Below are positions 1-8,214 of a stretch of DNA of 64,000 nt, in pieces (the first letter of the stretch is position 1; each line of letters begins with the position of its first letter). The notes below the pieces were generated by a model. That model ran no database searches and was not told the DNA's origin. It saw only the letters and a program-made list of their open reading frames with translations. The position numbers and the translations under genes were made by a program. The DNA is taken from assembly GCF_023498005.1 (NCBI RefSeq), contig NZ_CP097289.1, positions 1,302,001 to 1,366,000 of the forward strand, written 5' to 3'. Source of the stretch: Streptomyces durmitorensis (GTDB lineage Bacteria; Actinomycetota; Actinomycetes; Streptomycetales; Streptomycetaceae).

Positions 1-30
1 TGGGCGCGTTCTCCAGCGTGCTGCGCATGG

Positions 31-1275
31 TCAGCGGTCGAGGGTGTTCTTGAAGACTTCGCCGTCCTTGACGACCACGGCGATGTTCGTGGCGTCACCC
101 AGCGCGTGGATGTCGGAGAGCGGGTCGCAGGGGGCGATGACGAGGTCGGCCCGTTTGCCGACTTCAAGGGTTCCGATCTCGTGCGAGAGGCCGAGGAGTT
201 CGGCGGCGACCGATGTACCCGCGAGGATCGCGTCCATGGGGGCCATGCCGTGGTCCACAAGATGGCCGAGCTCTCGGAGGTTGTTTCCGTGCGCGGCGAT
301 GCCGCAGTCCGTGCCCATGGCGATCTTCACGCCGCGCTCGATGGCCCGTGGAACCGAGGCGAGGGCGTGTCCCTGCCACTGCTTCTTCTTCGCCAGTGTC
401 CACGGCGGTGTGGTGGCCGGGTCGAAGGTGTGGGTGGCGGTGGAGAGGGTGGGTACGAGGTAGGTCCCCTGGGCGAGCATGAGGTCGATGATCTCGTCGT
501 CGAGCTGATAGCCGTGCTCGATGCTGTCGACGCCTGCGCGCAGGGCGTTGAGGATTCCACCGCGGCCCTGCGCGTGGGCGGCGACCCGCTTGCCGCGGTG
601 GGCACGGGCCACCCCGACGACGGCCCGGATCTCCTCTTCGGTGAAGCCCTCGTCGTCCGGCTGGTCGGTGGGGCTGCCGACTCCTCCGGTCGCCGCGATC
701 TTGATGAGGTCGGCGCCTTGCCGCAGGAGATTCCGTGCCTCGCGGCGGCACTCCGCCACGCCGTCGGCTATGCGGCTGACGGAGGCTTCCACCGGACCGT
801 TGTCCGTGGGCATGCGGAAGTCGCCGTGGCCGCCGGTGGTCGACATCATGGCCACGGCCACGTGCAGACGCGGTCCCGCGACAAGGCCGCGGTCGACCGC
901 CGTCTTGAAGCCCGCGTCGAGCCCCGCCAGGTCGCGGGCCGTCGTCACGCCCGACATCAGTGTGGCCAGAAGCCTCGGGGCCGTCAGAAAGGTGCGCAGG
1001 GAGGCCGGCATGGCGGCAAGGGCCGCGCGGCTCATCTCACCGCCGGGCGCGGCGAGATGGACGTGGCAGTCGATGAAGCCGGGCAGGATCGTGGCGCCCT
1101 GGGCGTCGATCACGGCCGCTCCCGCTGAGGGCCGGGGTGCTTCGGCCTCGGGGCCTGCCCAGGAGATGCGGCCGTCGGCGACGTGAACGGTGGCGTCGGG
1201 CACGGGCTCGGCGCCGGTCCCGTCGATGAGCCGGCCGCTGCGGATGACGAGGTCGTGCGCGTTCTTGTCGTTCAT
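31..1275 (-). CDS. metal-dependent amidohydrolase
   Basis: Predicted cytoplasmic hydrolase of the amidohydrolase superfamily (imidazolonepropionase/Xaa-Pro dipeptidase-like branch); the substrate is unknown. The metal-site residues appear in canonical order in a 414-residue protein: HVH (His71, His73), Lys192 in LIKIAATGG (expected to be carboxylated), His234 in AAHAQG, His254 in SIEHG and Asp323 in MGTDCG. The ATG is preceded by GGAAG; the open frame continues upstream but shows no family features there. It is the last gene of a minus-strand run that starts at 6260 and includes an MFS transporter, a racemase-like protein and two acyl-CoA enzymes. This suggests hydrolysis of an amide or cyclic intermediate in a catabolic route, which is inference from context. 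Confidence 0.85.
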   Translation of the reverse strand: MNDKNAHDLVIRSGRLIDGTGAEPVPDATVHVADGRISWAGPEAEAPRPSAGAAVIDAQGATILPGFIDCHVHLAAPGGEMSRAALAAMPASLRTFLTAPRLLATLMSGVTTARDLAGLDAGFKTAVDRGLVAGPRLHVAVAMMSTTGGHGDFRMPTDNGPVEASVSRIADGVAECRREARNLLRQGADLIKIAATGGVGSPTDQPDDEGFTEEEIRAVVGVARAHRGKRVAAHAQGRGGILNALRAGVDSIEHGYQLDDEIIDLMLAQGTYLVPTLSTATHTFDPATTPPWTLAKKKQWQGHALASVPRAIERGVKIAMGTDCGIAAHGNNLRELGHLVDHGMAPMDAILAGTSVAAELLGLSHEIGTLEVGKRADLVIAPCDPLSDIHALGDATNIAVVVKDGEVFKNTLDR

Positions 1276-1361
1276 CGGGATTGCTGCTTCCTTCGTTCTT
1301 CGTTGCGCTGTGCCTGGGGACGGACGAGCCGTCGAGAGCTTTGTGCTCACGAGCGGGGCAT

Positions 1362-2669
1362 TCAGGACTTCGGACTGCCGGTTCGCGGTTCGGCGACGGC
1401 GGCGCTGTCCCGCGCGTAGGGCCGGTACAGGGCTGCGGAGGCCAGCCCATTGGCGGCGGTGAGCAGCACGGTGATGATCAGTAGGGCCTTCTGCAGTCCG
1501 ATGGTGTCGCCGAGTCGGCCGACGAGCAGCGCGTATCCGGCGTAGGCGAGGGCTTCGACGGTGGTGACGGAGACCGCGAAGGCTAGGGCGCGCAGCTCGG
1601 GGCGGACGACCGCCATGATGAGGGGACGGTTGACGACGGGGACCTGGCCCTGGAGGAGGCCGAGCAGCGCGAAGAGGACGGCGTAGACCGCGATGCCGCT
1701 CCAGCCCACCTGTGTGGTGACGAACGCGACCGCTGCGAAGGCGAGTTGGCTGGCCTGCAGCATGATGATCCGGCCGCTGCGGGGCCGGAGGCGGTGCACG
1801 TGGTCGTTGGCCCGGCCGCCCAGGACCGTTCCGGTGAGGTAGCCGACGGCGAAAGGAAGGGCGGCGATCGAGGCGGTCGCCGTGGAGAAGCCGCGTTCCT
1901 CGACGAGGAAGACCACGCCGAAGCTCATCATGACGTTCTGGCCGGAGCACAGCCGCTGCACGAGGATGAGACGGAAGGTGCTGATGGCGAGCAGCTCGCG
2001 CAGACCGATGCGTACGGATCGCGCCTTGAGTTCGACCGCGTCGAGAGCGGGGCGGGTCTCGTCCGGGGCCGGGGCCGGGTCGTCCAGGAGTATCAGGATC
2101 AGCAGGCCGACCAGCAGGCATATCGTGCCGGAGGCGAGGTATCCGTAGCGCCATCCGTCGGCGCTGTGGGAGAGCAGACCGAAGAGCGGTGCGCTCACGC
2201 CCGCGATGAGGGCGACGCCGCCGTACAGGAGTCCGGTCGCGCCGCCCCGACGGCTGTCGCCGTACAGGTCTCCGAGGATCTCCAGCGCGATGGGTCCTGC
2301 GCCTGCGAAGCCCGCTGCCGCGATGGCGTAGAGGATGACGAACTGGGTGAAGGAGGTGGAGAAGCCGGCAGCGATGACCCAGATTCCCCAGAAGCCGGAG
2401 CAGGTGGCCAGGACCACCTTGCGCGGGTAGCGGCGTGCCAGAAAGACCCAGGGGATGCCGGAGACCATCCCGACCACCTTGCCCACGGCGACGATGGTGC
2501 CCAGGGCGGACGAGGTGAGCCCCATCGCCTCGCGCATGAGGGGGAACAGGACGGTCACCACGCTGCTCTCGGCGTTGTCCATCGCCGTGGACGCGGTCAA
2601 CAGCGTGAGGTTCTTCCTGCGCTTGGCCCGGCTCAGTGGGGCGGACGCGGCAACTGTGTCCGTGGTCAT
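1362..2669 (-). CDS. MFS transporter
   Basis: Major facilitator superfamily permease of 435 residues, the usual length, with about 12 hydrophobic segments and a basic loop motif (FLARRYPRK) between early helices. It probably imports or exports the small molecule handled by the neighbouring catabolic enzymes; the sequence does not show substrate or direction. The ATG is preceded by GAGAGGG. It lies 86 bp upstream of the amidohydrolase and 81 bp downstream of the racemase-like gene, all on the same strand, so co-transcription from the promoter near 6260 is plausible. Confidence 0.85.
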   Translation of the reverse strand: MTTDTVAASAPLSRAKRRKNLTLLTASTAMDNAESSVVTVLFPLMREAMGLTSSALGTIVAVGKVVGMVSGIPWVFLARRYPRKVVLATCSGFWGIWVIAAGFSTSFTQFVILYAIAAAGFAGAGPIALEILGDLYGDSRRGGATGLLYGGVALIAGVSAPLFGLLSHSADGWRYGYLASGTICLLVGLLILILLDDPAPAPDETRPALDAVELKARSVRIGLRELLAISTFRLILVQRLCSGQNVMMSFGVVFLVEERGFSTATASIAALPFAVGYLTGTVLGGRANDHVHRLRPRSGRIIMLQASQLAFAAVAFVTTQVGWSGIAVYAVLFALLGLLQGQVPVVNRPLIMAVVRPELRALAFAVSVTTVEALAYAGYALLVGRLGDTIGLQKALLIITVLLTAANGLASAALYRPYARDSAAVAEPRTGSPKS

Positions 2670-2750
2670 GGGATCCCTCTCGATGAGTGCGGCCGTCGTC
2701 GGGCCACCGAGCTGGTGAGGGTGGGCAGGGGAGGTTTCACGAACCGTGTT

Positions 2751-3440
2751 TCAAGGGGTGGCGGCCTCGGCGAGGACGGCGCGGGCGTAGAGGTCACCGA
2801 CGTCATGACCGCCTGGCGGAAGGTCGGACAGCAGCGGAGACAGGTCCGTGCAACCGATGACGAAGGCGTCCCCGGAAGCAGTCCAGGAAGCGGACACGAG
2901 GGAACGGAACTGCGCCCGCACCGTGCCGGATCGGCCCGCCTTGACCAGCCGTACGCATTCCTGGATCCGCGCCTGACCCTGCTCGTCGGGGTAGACGGGG
3001 TCCAGGCCGGCAGCAGTCAGCGCCTGGTGGAGCCGGCCGGCTCTGCGAGTGCCGCCGGTGACGGCCAGAGCGGGCCGACGTACGCCGGCGGTGCGCAATT
3101 GCCCAGCTACCGCCGTCAGCATGCCGATCACCGGGATGGCGACCGCTGCCGCCATCTCGTCGAGGAATGCCTGGGTCGTGAGGGACGGAACGGCGATCAC
3201 CTCGGCCCCGGCCCGTTCGAGCCGCCGGGCGACGCGCTGAAGTTCCGGGACGGGGCTGGGTCCGCCCTCCAACAGGTGAGCCAGTCGGCTGGGAACGTCC
3301 GGGCTCGACAGGAGCATCACTTCCGGGTGCCCGCTGTCGCTGTCGGCCTGGGTCAGTTCGACGAGGCGGGCGTAGAAATACGCGCAGGCCAGGGGGCCGA
3401 GGCCGCCTACGATGCCGATCCTCTTCCACCCGGTGGGCAT
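2751..3440 (-). CDS. aspartate/glutamate racemase family protein
   Basis: 229-residue protein of the Asp/Glu racemase superfamily (two-cysteine, cofactor-independent racemases and isomerases). It begins with the family signature IGIVGGLGP and ends with the conserved VIGCTDLSPLL, giving Cys197 as the second catalytic cysteine. The first catalytic cysteine, normally in P-C-N-T, is replaced: the sequence reads AVPSLTTQ, so Ser86 occupies the place of Cys. I recall E. coli YgeA as an asymmetric member with Thr and Cys, so activity is still possible. The start ATG at 3440 follows AAAGGACG; the open frame extends further but without conserved sequence. Its neighbours suggest a role in degrading an amino-acid-derived or dicarboxylic compound. 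Confidence 0.8.
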   Translation of the reverse strand: MPTGWKRIGIVGGLGPLACAYFYARLVELTQADSDSGHPEVMLLSSPDVPSRLAHLLEGGPSPVPELQRVARRLERAGAEVIAVPSLTTQAFLDEMAAAVAIPVIGMLTAVAGQLRTAGVRRPALAVTGGTRRAGRLHQALTAAGLDPVYPDEQGQARIQECVRLVKAGRSGTVRAQFRSLVSASWTASGDAFVIGCTDLSPLLSDLPPGGHDVGDLYARAVLAEAATP

Positions 3441-3472
3441 GGCGGAACGTCCTTTCCGGCTTTCCGAACGTG

Positions 3473-4666
3473 TCAGGCGAGGAAGGCGAGACCGTGCGCG
3501 ATGCCGTTGCGCTGGATCTCCGAAGTGCCGGTCAGGATGCGGAACATCCGGATCTTGCGGAAGAGGTACTCGATCTCGTTGCCCTGGGTCAGCCCTTCCT
3601 TGCCGTGGATCTGCACGGCCTCGTCGAGGATGCGGAAGGCGGACTCGGCGACGTACAACTTGCACATGAAGGCTTCGGTACGGACGTCCTCGCCCCGGTC
3701 GAGGGCCGCGAGCGCGGCGTAGGTCATGGAGCGGGCGGCGTAGAGCTCGGTGGCCATGTCGGCGACCTTGTGCTGGATGGCCTGGAGCATCAGTAGGGGC
3801 TGACCGGCGACCTTGCGGTTGCGGGTGCGATCGAGGGTGAGGTCCAGGGCCCGCCGGGTCGCGCCGAGGGCGGTGGGGCAGTGCAGGAGGCGGTTGACGG
3901 TGACCCTGCCGAGGGCGATCCGCATGCCCTTGCCCTCCTCCCCCAGCAGGTTCTCCGCAGGGACCCGGCAGTTGTCCAGGACGATGTCGCTTTCGATGTG
4001 CTCGCCCGACATCGGCGTGGCACCGTCCTCGACCCGGCAGCCGGGGCTGTCCAGGTCGACGAGGAAGGCCGAGAAGCGCGGCTTGTCGCCCTCGGTCTCA
4101 CCGCTGCCTGCCATACGGGCGACGACGATGGCGAAGTCGGCGAAGGGTCCTGCGGAGGAGAAGACCTTGTGCCCGTTGAGGACGTAACTGTCGCCGTCCT
4201 TCTCGGCGGTGGTGCGCATGGACCGGACGTCGGAGCCGGCGTCGGTCTCGGTGAGCGAGAAGCAGCAGGCCCGTTCGCCGCGGACCACCGGCAGGAAGTA
4301 CGTCTTCAACTGCCCCTCGGTGGCGTGCCGCAGGATGTCTCCGGCGCGCAGGGGCCCGCCCATGTCGCCGAGCACACTGTGCCCCAGGACTCGGCCGCTC
4401 GCCGCGACTTCCTCCTTGAGGACGGCGAGCTGGGTGTAGGTGAGGTTCTGCCCGCCGTGTTCCTCGGGAAGGTGGATGCCGTAGAAGCCGAGCTCGCGGC
4501 TGCGCTGCCAGACGGGTTCGAGGTCGGCGCGGGTCAGCCTGGTGGCGGGAGTGATGCCCCGCTCGCGCTCGTAGTCGGCGAGCTCTCCCTCCAGGTAGTC
4601 GCGGAGGCGGTCGACGAGGGCGGCCAGGGGCGGGGCGTCGTAGGCGGGGCGCAGGGAAAACGTCAT
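3473..4666 (-). CDS. acyl-CoA dehydrogenase family protein
   Basis: FAD-dependent acyl-CoA dehydrogenase of 397 residues, normal length, expected to oxidise an acyl-CoA at the alpha-beta bond and pass electrons to ETF (an etfBA pair lies at 22084-23901). Family motifs include FSLTETDAGSD, GHKVFSSAG, AVQIHGKEGLTQG and the C-terminal GTSEIQRN. The usual catalytic glutamate is not evident: the position before GTSEIQ, Glu in medium-chain enzymes, is Thr379, and the alternative helix position used by isovaleryl- and long-chain enzymes aligns with Asn in VNRLLH. The start is preceded by GGAGAG. It lies 28 bp downstream of the acyl-CoA synthetase, which probably supplies its substrate. Confidence 0.88.
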   Translation of the reverse strand: MTFSLRPAYDAPPLAALVDRLRDYLEGELADYERERGITPATRLTRADLEPVWQRSRELGFYGIHLPEEHGGQNLTYTQLAVLKEEVAASGRVLGHSVLGDMGGPLRAGDILRHATEGQLKTYFLPVVRGERACCFSLTETDAGSDVRSMRTTAEKDGDSYVLNGHKVFSSAGPFADFAIVVARMAGSGETEGDKPRFSAFLVDLDSPGCRVEDGATPMSGEHIESDIVLDNCRVPAENLLGEEGKGMRIALGRVTVNRLLHCPTALGATRRALDLTLDRTRNRKVAGQPLLMLQAIQHKVADMATELYAARSMTYAALAALDRGEDVRTEAFMCKLYVAESAFRILDEAVQIHGKEGLTQGNEIEYLFRKIRMFRILTGTSEIQRNGIAHGLAFLA

Positions 4667-4694
4667 GGGTCTCTCCTCGTTTCGGGGCGGTGGA

Positions 4695-6260
4695 TCAGTT
4701 CACGCGGCGGGCGGCGCCGGCCCAGAACGGTTCGCGGACGGCTTTGCGGTCGAGCTTTCCGTTGCGGTTGTGGGGCAGTTCGGCCACGAAGTCCACGGAC
4801 CGGGGCTTCTTGAGCCGGTCGAGGCGCTGCGCGCAGAAGTCGGTCAGCTCCTGCTCGGTCACCGCGTGGCCGGGGTGGGCAACGACGACGGCCTTCACTG
4901 CCTCGCCCCACTTCTCATCGGGTACGCCGACGACGCACGCCTCTTGCACGGCGGGGTGTTCGTACAGGGCGCCCTCCACCTCGGTGCAGTAGATGTTGAA
5001 GCCACCCGAAATGATCATGTCTTTCTTGCGGTCGACGAGGAAGAGGAAGCCGTCCTCGCGCATCCAGGCCAGGTCGCCGGTGTGGACCCAACCGCCCCGG
5101 AAGGTCTCGGCCGACAGCTCCGGCTCGCGCCAGTACTCGCGGACGCAGTCGGGTCCACGGACGATCACTTCGCCGACGGTGCGCGGCGCGAGCTCCTGGC
5201 CGGTCTCGTCGACGACGCGTATCTCGGTGTCGTACGTGGCCCGGCCGCAGGACTGGAGCAGTTCGGGGTCGTCGGTGACGGCGTGGGCGATCTCGGCGCC
5301 GGTCAGACCCGCGACGACGCTCGTGGTCTCCCCCAGGCCGTACCCCTGGGCGACGATCGGGCCGAACAGCGCGACGGCGTCCCGCAGTCGCTGGGGCGAT
5401 ACGGGGGCGCCGCCGATGCGGACGCTGGTCAGGCTCGACAGGTCGCGATCGGCCACGCCGGGGTGGGCCAGCACCATGTTGAGCATGGCCGGGACCAGGA
5501 AGGTGGTGGTGATGCGGTCCTTCTCGACCGCGTCCAGGAACGCCTCCGCGCTCCAGGCCGGCAGGACGTAGGTGGTCGAGCCTCCGAAGACGCCGGCAAG
5601 CAGCCCCATTCCGGTGGCGTGGGTGATGGGGCCGCAGGCGAGAAACCGGGTGCTGGGGCCTGGCCGGGACTCGTCGCTCATCAGCAGCTTGCGCATGTTC
5701 GCGAGCCGGTTTCCGACGGTCTGCACGGCCGCCTTGAGGGCGCCGGTCGAACCGGAGGTGAAGTTCAGGACCGCAGGTGCGTCCTCGGCGACCTCGACGG
5801 CGATCGGAGCAGGGGCGCCCTCGGCCAGCAGATCAGCGTAGGTGAGAGCGTCCTGGCCGCCGGCCGGACCGGCATCGATCAGTACCGGTACGCAGTCCGT
5901 CCGCGCCTCAGCGATCGCGGCCAGCGCGTCCTCACGGTGGGCGGCATCGAAGATCAGCATCCGCACCGGGGCGTAGCGCAGGATGTGGGCGATCTCCCCC
6001 CTGCCGAGCCGCGCGTTGATCGGTGCTCGCATCAGACCCGCCTTGTAGAGGGCGAACTCGACCTCCACCAGCTCACCCCGGTTCCACGCGAGGGATGCGA
6101 CCGCGTCACCGGGGCGCAAGCCACGGGAGATCAGCGCCGACGCCAGCTGATTGGCGGCGTGGTCGAGCCGGTCGAAGGTCCAGGCGCGGTCTCCGCAGAC
6201 GAGCGCGGTCTCGACGGGCCAGTAGCGGGCGCTGCGGGAGAGATAGGTACCGAGGTTCAT
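4695..6260 (-). CDS. acyl-CoA synthetase (AMP-binding)
   Basis: ATP-dependent acyl-CoA ligase of the ANL superfamily, 521 residues. The P-loop is NFTSGSTGALKAA near residues 167-178, where Ala replaces the usual Pro/Gly residues around the Lys. Later motifs are GYGLGETT, HTGDL, VDRKKDMIISGG and the C-terminal NGKLDRK with the catalytic Lys. ATG at 6260 is chosen because CAGGAG precedes it and MNLGTYL is a typical beginning; the frame also runs 30 bp further upstream. First gene of the five-gene catabolic run and divergent from the TetR gene at 6408; the palindrome at 6321-6337 is probably its operator. The specific carboxylic acid activated is unknown. Confidence 0.9.
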   Translation of the reverse strand: MNLGTYLSRSARYWPVETALVCGDRAWTFDRLDHAANQLASALISRGLRPGDAVASLAWNRGELVEVEFALYKAGLMRAPINARLGRGEIAHILRYAPVRMLIFDAAHREDALAAIAEARTDCVPVLIDAGPAGGQDALTYADLLAEGAPAPIAVEVAEDAPAVLNFTSGSTGALKAAVQTVGNRLANMRKLLMSDESRPGPSTRFLACGPITHATGMGLLAGVFGGSTTYVLPAWSAEAFLDAVEKDRITTTFLVPAMLNMVLAHPGVADRDLSSLTSVRIGGAPVSPQRLRDAVALFGPIVAQGYGLGETTSVVAGLTGAEIAHAVTDDPELLQSCGRATYDTEIRVVDETGQELAPRTVGEVIVRGPDCVREYWREPELSAETFRGGWVHTGDLAWMREDGFLFLVDRKKDMIISGGFNIYCTEVEGALYEHPAVQEACVVGVPDEKWGEAVKAVVVAHPGHAVTEQELTDFCAQRLDRLKKPRSVDFVAELPHNRNGKLDRKAVREPFWAGAARRVN

Positions 6261-6320
6261 GGACGTACTCCTGAGCCGGGAACAGCACACCCCAACCAGT
6301 TGGAGACATGCTGAATGTTT

Positions 6321-6337
6321 CCGAACAGGTTGTTCGG
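6321..6337. promoter_or_regulatory. TetR-type palindromic operator
   Basis: Perfect inverted repeat CCGAACA-GGT-TGTTCGG (7-bp arms, 3-bp spacer) between the divergent acyl-CoA synthetase and TetR genes. Position and form fit the binding site of the adjacent TetR repressor, controlling both itself and the catabolic run. The sequence shows the repeat; the binding partner is inferred. Confidence 0.65.
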
Positions 6338-6407
6338 TAACGTGTGAGGTGTCAAGAGTCGCCTAGACTCATCCGCGATCAACGGCGCAAGAGCGAAGAG
6401 GGGGCCA

Positions 6408-7004
6408 ATGGCCGAGGACAGGCGCACACGGCGCACCCGCAGGGCCCTGAGTGCGGCCCTGGTGGAGTTGGTGCTGGAGCGCGGTTTCAGCACACTCACG
6501 GTGGAGGACATCACCGAACGCGCCGACGTCGGCCGGGCCACGTTCTACAGCCACTTCCGGGACAAGGAGGATCTCTTCGCACGGGTGACCGGCAACCTCC
6601 TGGACGAGCTCGCCGAGCGGCTGCGCCCCGCGATGGCAGACAGCCCGGTCGGCTTCACCGGCAAGCCGGTGCTGGAGATGCTGCGGCACGCCCGGGACGA
6701 ACGCGACGTCTACCGGATCGTTCTGCGCGGCGAGGGTGACGGCAAGCCGCTCCAGATGTTCATGGACACCCTCGCGCACGCGACCGCCGAGGAGTTCCGG
6801 GACCGCGCCGAACGCAACGCGGTCGAACCGAGAATCGACCCCGGTCTCCTCGCCCGCATCTGGGTGGGCGAGCAGATCGCCGTCCTGCGCTGGTGGGCGG
6901 AGCAGGAGGCACCGCCGATGCCGGTCGAGGACGTCGTACGCATGCTGCTCGACCTGGGCCTGCACGGCCGGTACTGGGCCAGCGGCTTCGACGCGTCGAC
7001 CTGA
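6408..7004 (+). CDS. TetR family regulator
   Basis: 198-residue transcriptional regulator. The N-terminal helix-turn-helix is clear (TVEDITERADVGRATFYSHFRDK), followed by a helical ligand domain without recognisable subfamily motifs. The ATG is preceded by a purine-rich AGAGGGGG ribosome site. It is divergent from the acyl-CoA synthetase/dehydrogenase run, with a palindrome in the 147-bp gap. The likely role is repression of the run, relieved by an acyl-CoA or pathway intermediate; this is inferred from arrangement only. Confidence 0.9.
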   Translation: MAEDRRTRRTRRALSAALVELVLERGFSTLTVEDITERADVGRATFYSHFRDKEDLFARVTGNLLDELAERLRPAMADSPVGFTGKPVLEMLRHARDERDVYRIVLRGEGDGKPLQMFMDTLAHATAEEFRDRAERNAVEPRIDPGLLARIWVGEQIAVLRWWAEQEAPPMPVEDVVRMLLDLGLHGRYWASGFDAST

Positions 7005-7110
7005 GGAAGCGCCTTTCGGCGTGCGGCCCATGGGCAGTGGCCGGGGAATGCGTGAAAGCGATCAGGATTCAAGAAGCGCCGGTCACCGGACCGCGGCTAG
7101 CGTCGACGAC

Positions 7111-7722
7111 ATGACCTCCATCGATTGCATCACCCTCGAAGTGGCCGACCCCACGGCTGCCGAGCGCTTCTACACGGACGCCTTCGGGCTCGACAAGCAG
7201 GTGCGGCTGCGGGCCTCCGAGGCGCAGACGTCCGGCTTCCGCGGGTTCACCGTCTCGCTCGTGGTCTCCCAGCCCTCGATCGTCAACGGCTTGTTCGGAG
7301 CCGCTCTGGTCGCCGGGGCCACGGAGCTGAAGCCCGCCAAGAAGTCCATGTGGGGCTACGGCGGCGTCGTACAGGCCCCTGACGGGACGATCTGGCAGCT
7401 CGCGAGCTCGTCGAAGAAGGACACCGGGCCTGACAGCCGGCAGATCGACGAGGTCGTGCTTCTGCTCGGCGTCTCGGACATGGCCGCGACCAAGCGGTTC
7501 TACGTCGACCGCGGCCTGACCGTCGCGAAGAGCTTCGGCAGCAAGTACGTCGAGTTCGACGGTTCGTCGAGTCGCGTGAAGCTGTCGCTGTACGGGCGTC
7601 GAGGACTGGCCAAGGTCGCCGGTGCTTCGCCGGAGGGCAGCGGCTCGCACCGGCTCACGATCTGCGGCGGCGCCGAGACCTTCACCGACCCGGACGGATT
7701 CACATGGGAGCCCGCGGCATGA
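7111..7722 (+). CDS. VOC/glyoxalase family protein
   Basis: 203-residue protein of the vicinal-oxygen-chelate superfamily. It shows two tandem VOC modules: residues 3-100 (ITLEVADPTAAERFY to DGTIWQLA) and about 112-203 (VVLLLGVSDMAATKRFY to DPDGFTWEP). Such proteins act as lyases, dioxygenases or binding proteins for small molecules, including drug resistance; no specific reaction is evident. The start is placed at the ATG that begins the first module. It overlaps the downstream DUF1905 gene by 4 nt (ATGA), implying translational coupling. Confidence 0.8.
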   Translation: MTSIDCITLEVADPTAAERFYTDAFGLDKQVRLRASEAQTSGFRGFTVSLVVSQPSIVNGLFGAALVAGATELKPAKKSMWGYGGVVQAPDGTIWQLASSSKKDTGPDSRQIDEVVLLLGVSDMAATKRFYVDRGLTVAKSFGSKYVEFDGSSSRVKLSLYGRRGLAKVAGASPEGSGSHRLTICGGAETFTDPDGFTWEPAA

Positions 7723-8165
7723 AGTTCCGGACGTACGTCGAGCCCCCCGAGCCCATGAAGGGCCTGGAGGTGCCGCCCGAGGTCGTGGAGGCGCTCGGTG
7801 GCGGGAAGCGGCCGCCGGTGATCATCACGGTCAACGGGCACACGTGGAGGAGCAGGGTCGCCGTCATGCGCGGCCGCTGCCTGCTCGGCCTCAGCAAGGC
7901 CAACCGTCTTGCGGCGGGCGTCGGACCCGGCGAGGAGGTCGAGGTCGACCTAGAGCTGGACACCGAGCCCCGCGTCGTCACCGAACCCGAGGACTTCAGC
8001 CGCGCGCTGGACGCCGACCCGGCCGCCCGCGCCGCCTACGACCGCCTGCCCCAGGGCCGGAAGCGGCAGCACGTGCTCGCCGTCGACGGCGCGAAGAAGC
8101 CCGAGACGCGAGCGCGACGCATCGAGAGCGCCCTGGCCTCGCTCCGGGACGAAGCGGACCGGTAG
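7719..8165 (+). CDS. DUF1905/YdeI-like domain protein
   Basis: 148-residue cytoplasmic protein with an N-terminal DUF1905 fold (KFRTYVEPPEPMKGLEVP to EVEVDLELD) and a C-terminal YdeI/OmpD-associated helical segment with the conserved RKRQHVLAVDGAKKPETRARRI pattern split by short gaps. YdeI relatives have been linked to resistance to some peptides, but the molecular function is unsettled. The ATG at 7719 overlaps the preceding stop as ATGA and has GGGAG upstream; an ATG 15 nt earlier is less likely. Confidence 0.75.
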   Translation: MKFRTYVEPPEPMKGLEVPPEVVEALGGGKRPPVIITVNGHTWRSRVAVMRGRCLLGLSKANRLAAGVGPGEEVEVDLELDTEPRVVTEPEDFSRALDADPAARAAYDRLPQGRKRQHVLAVDGAKKPETRARRIESALASLRDEADR

Positions 8166-8214
8166 CCACGGATCCCCCGCGGCACCCACCCCCTTCGTGC
8201 TGTTCGCCGCACGG

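Noticed and set aside
1-30. Start of a neighbouring gene at the left edge
   Set aside because: Only 30 bases precede the amidohydrolase stop; nothing can be supported.
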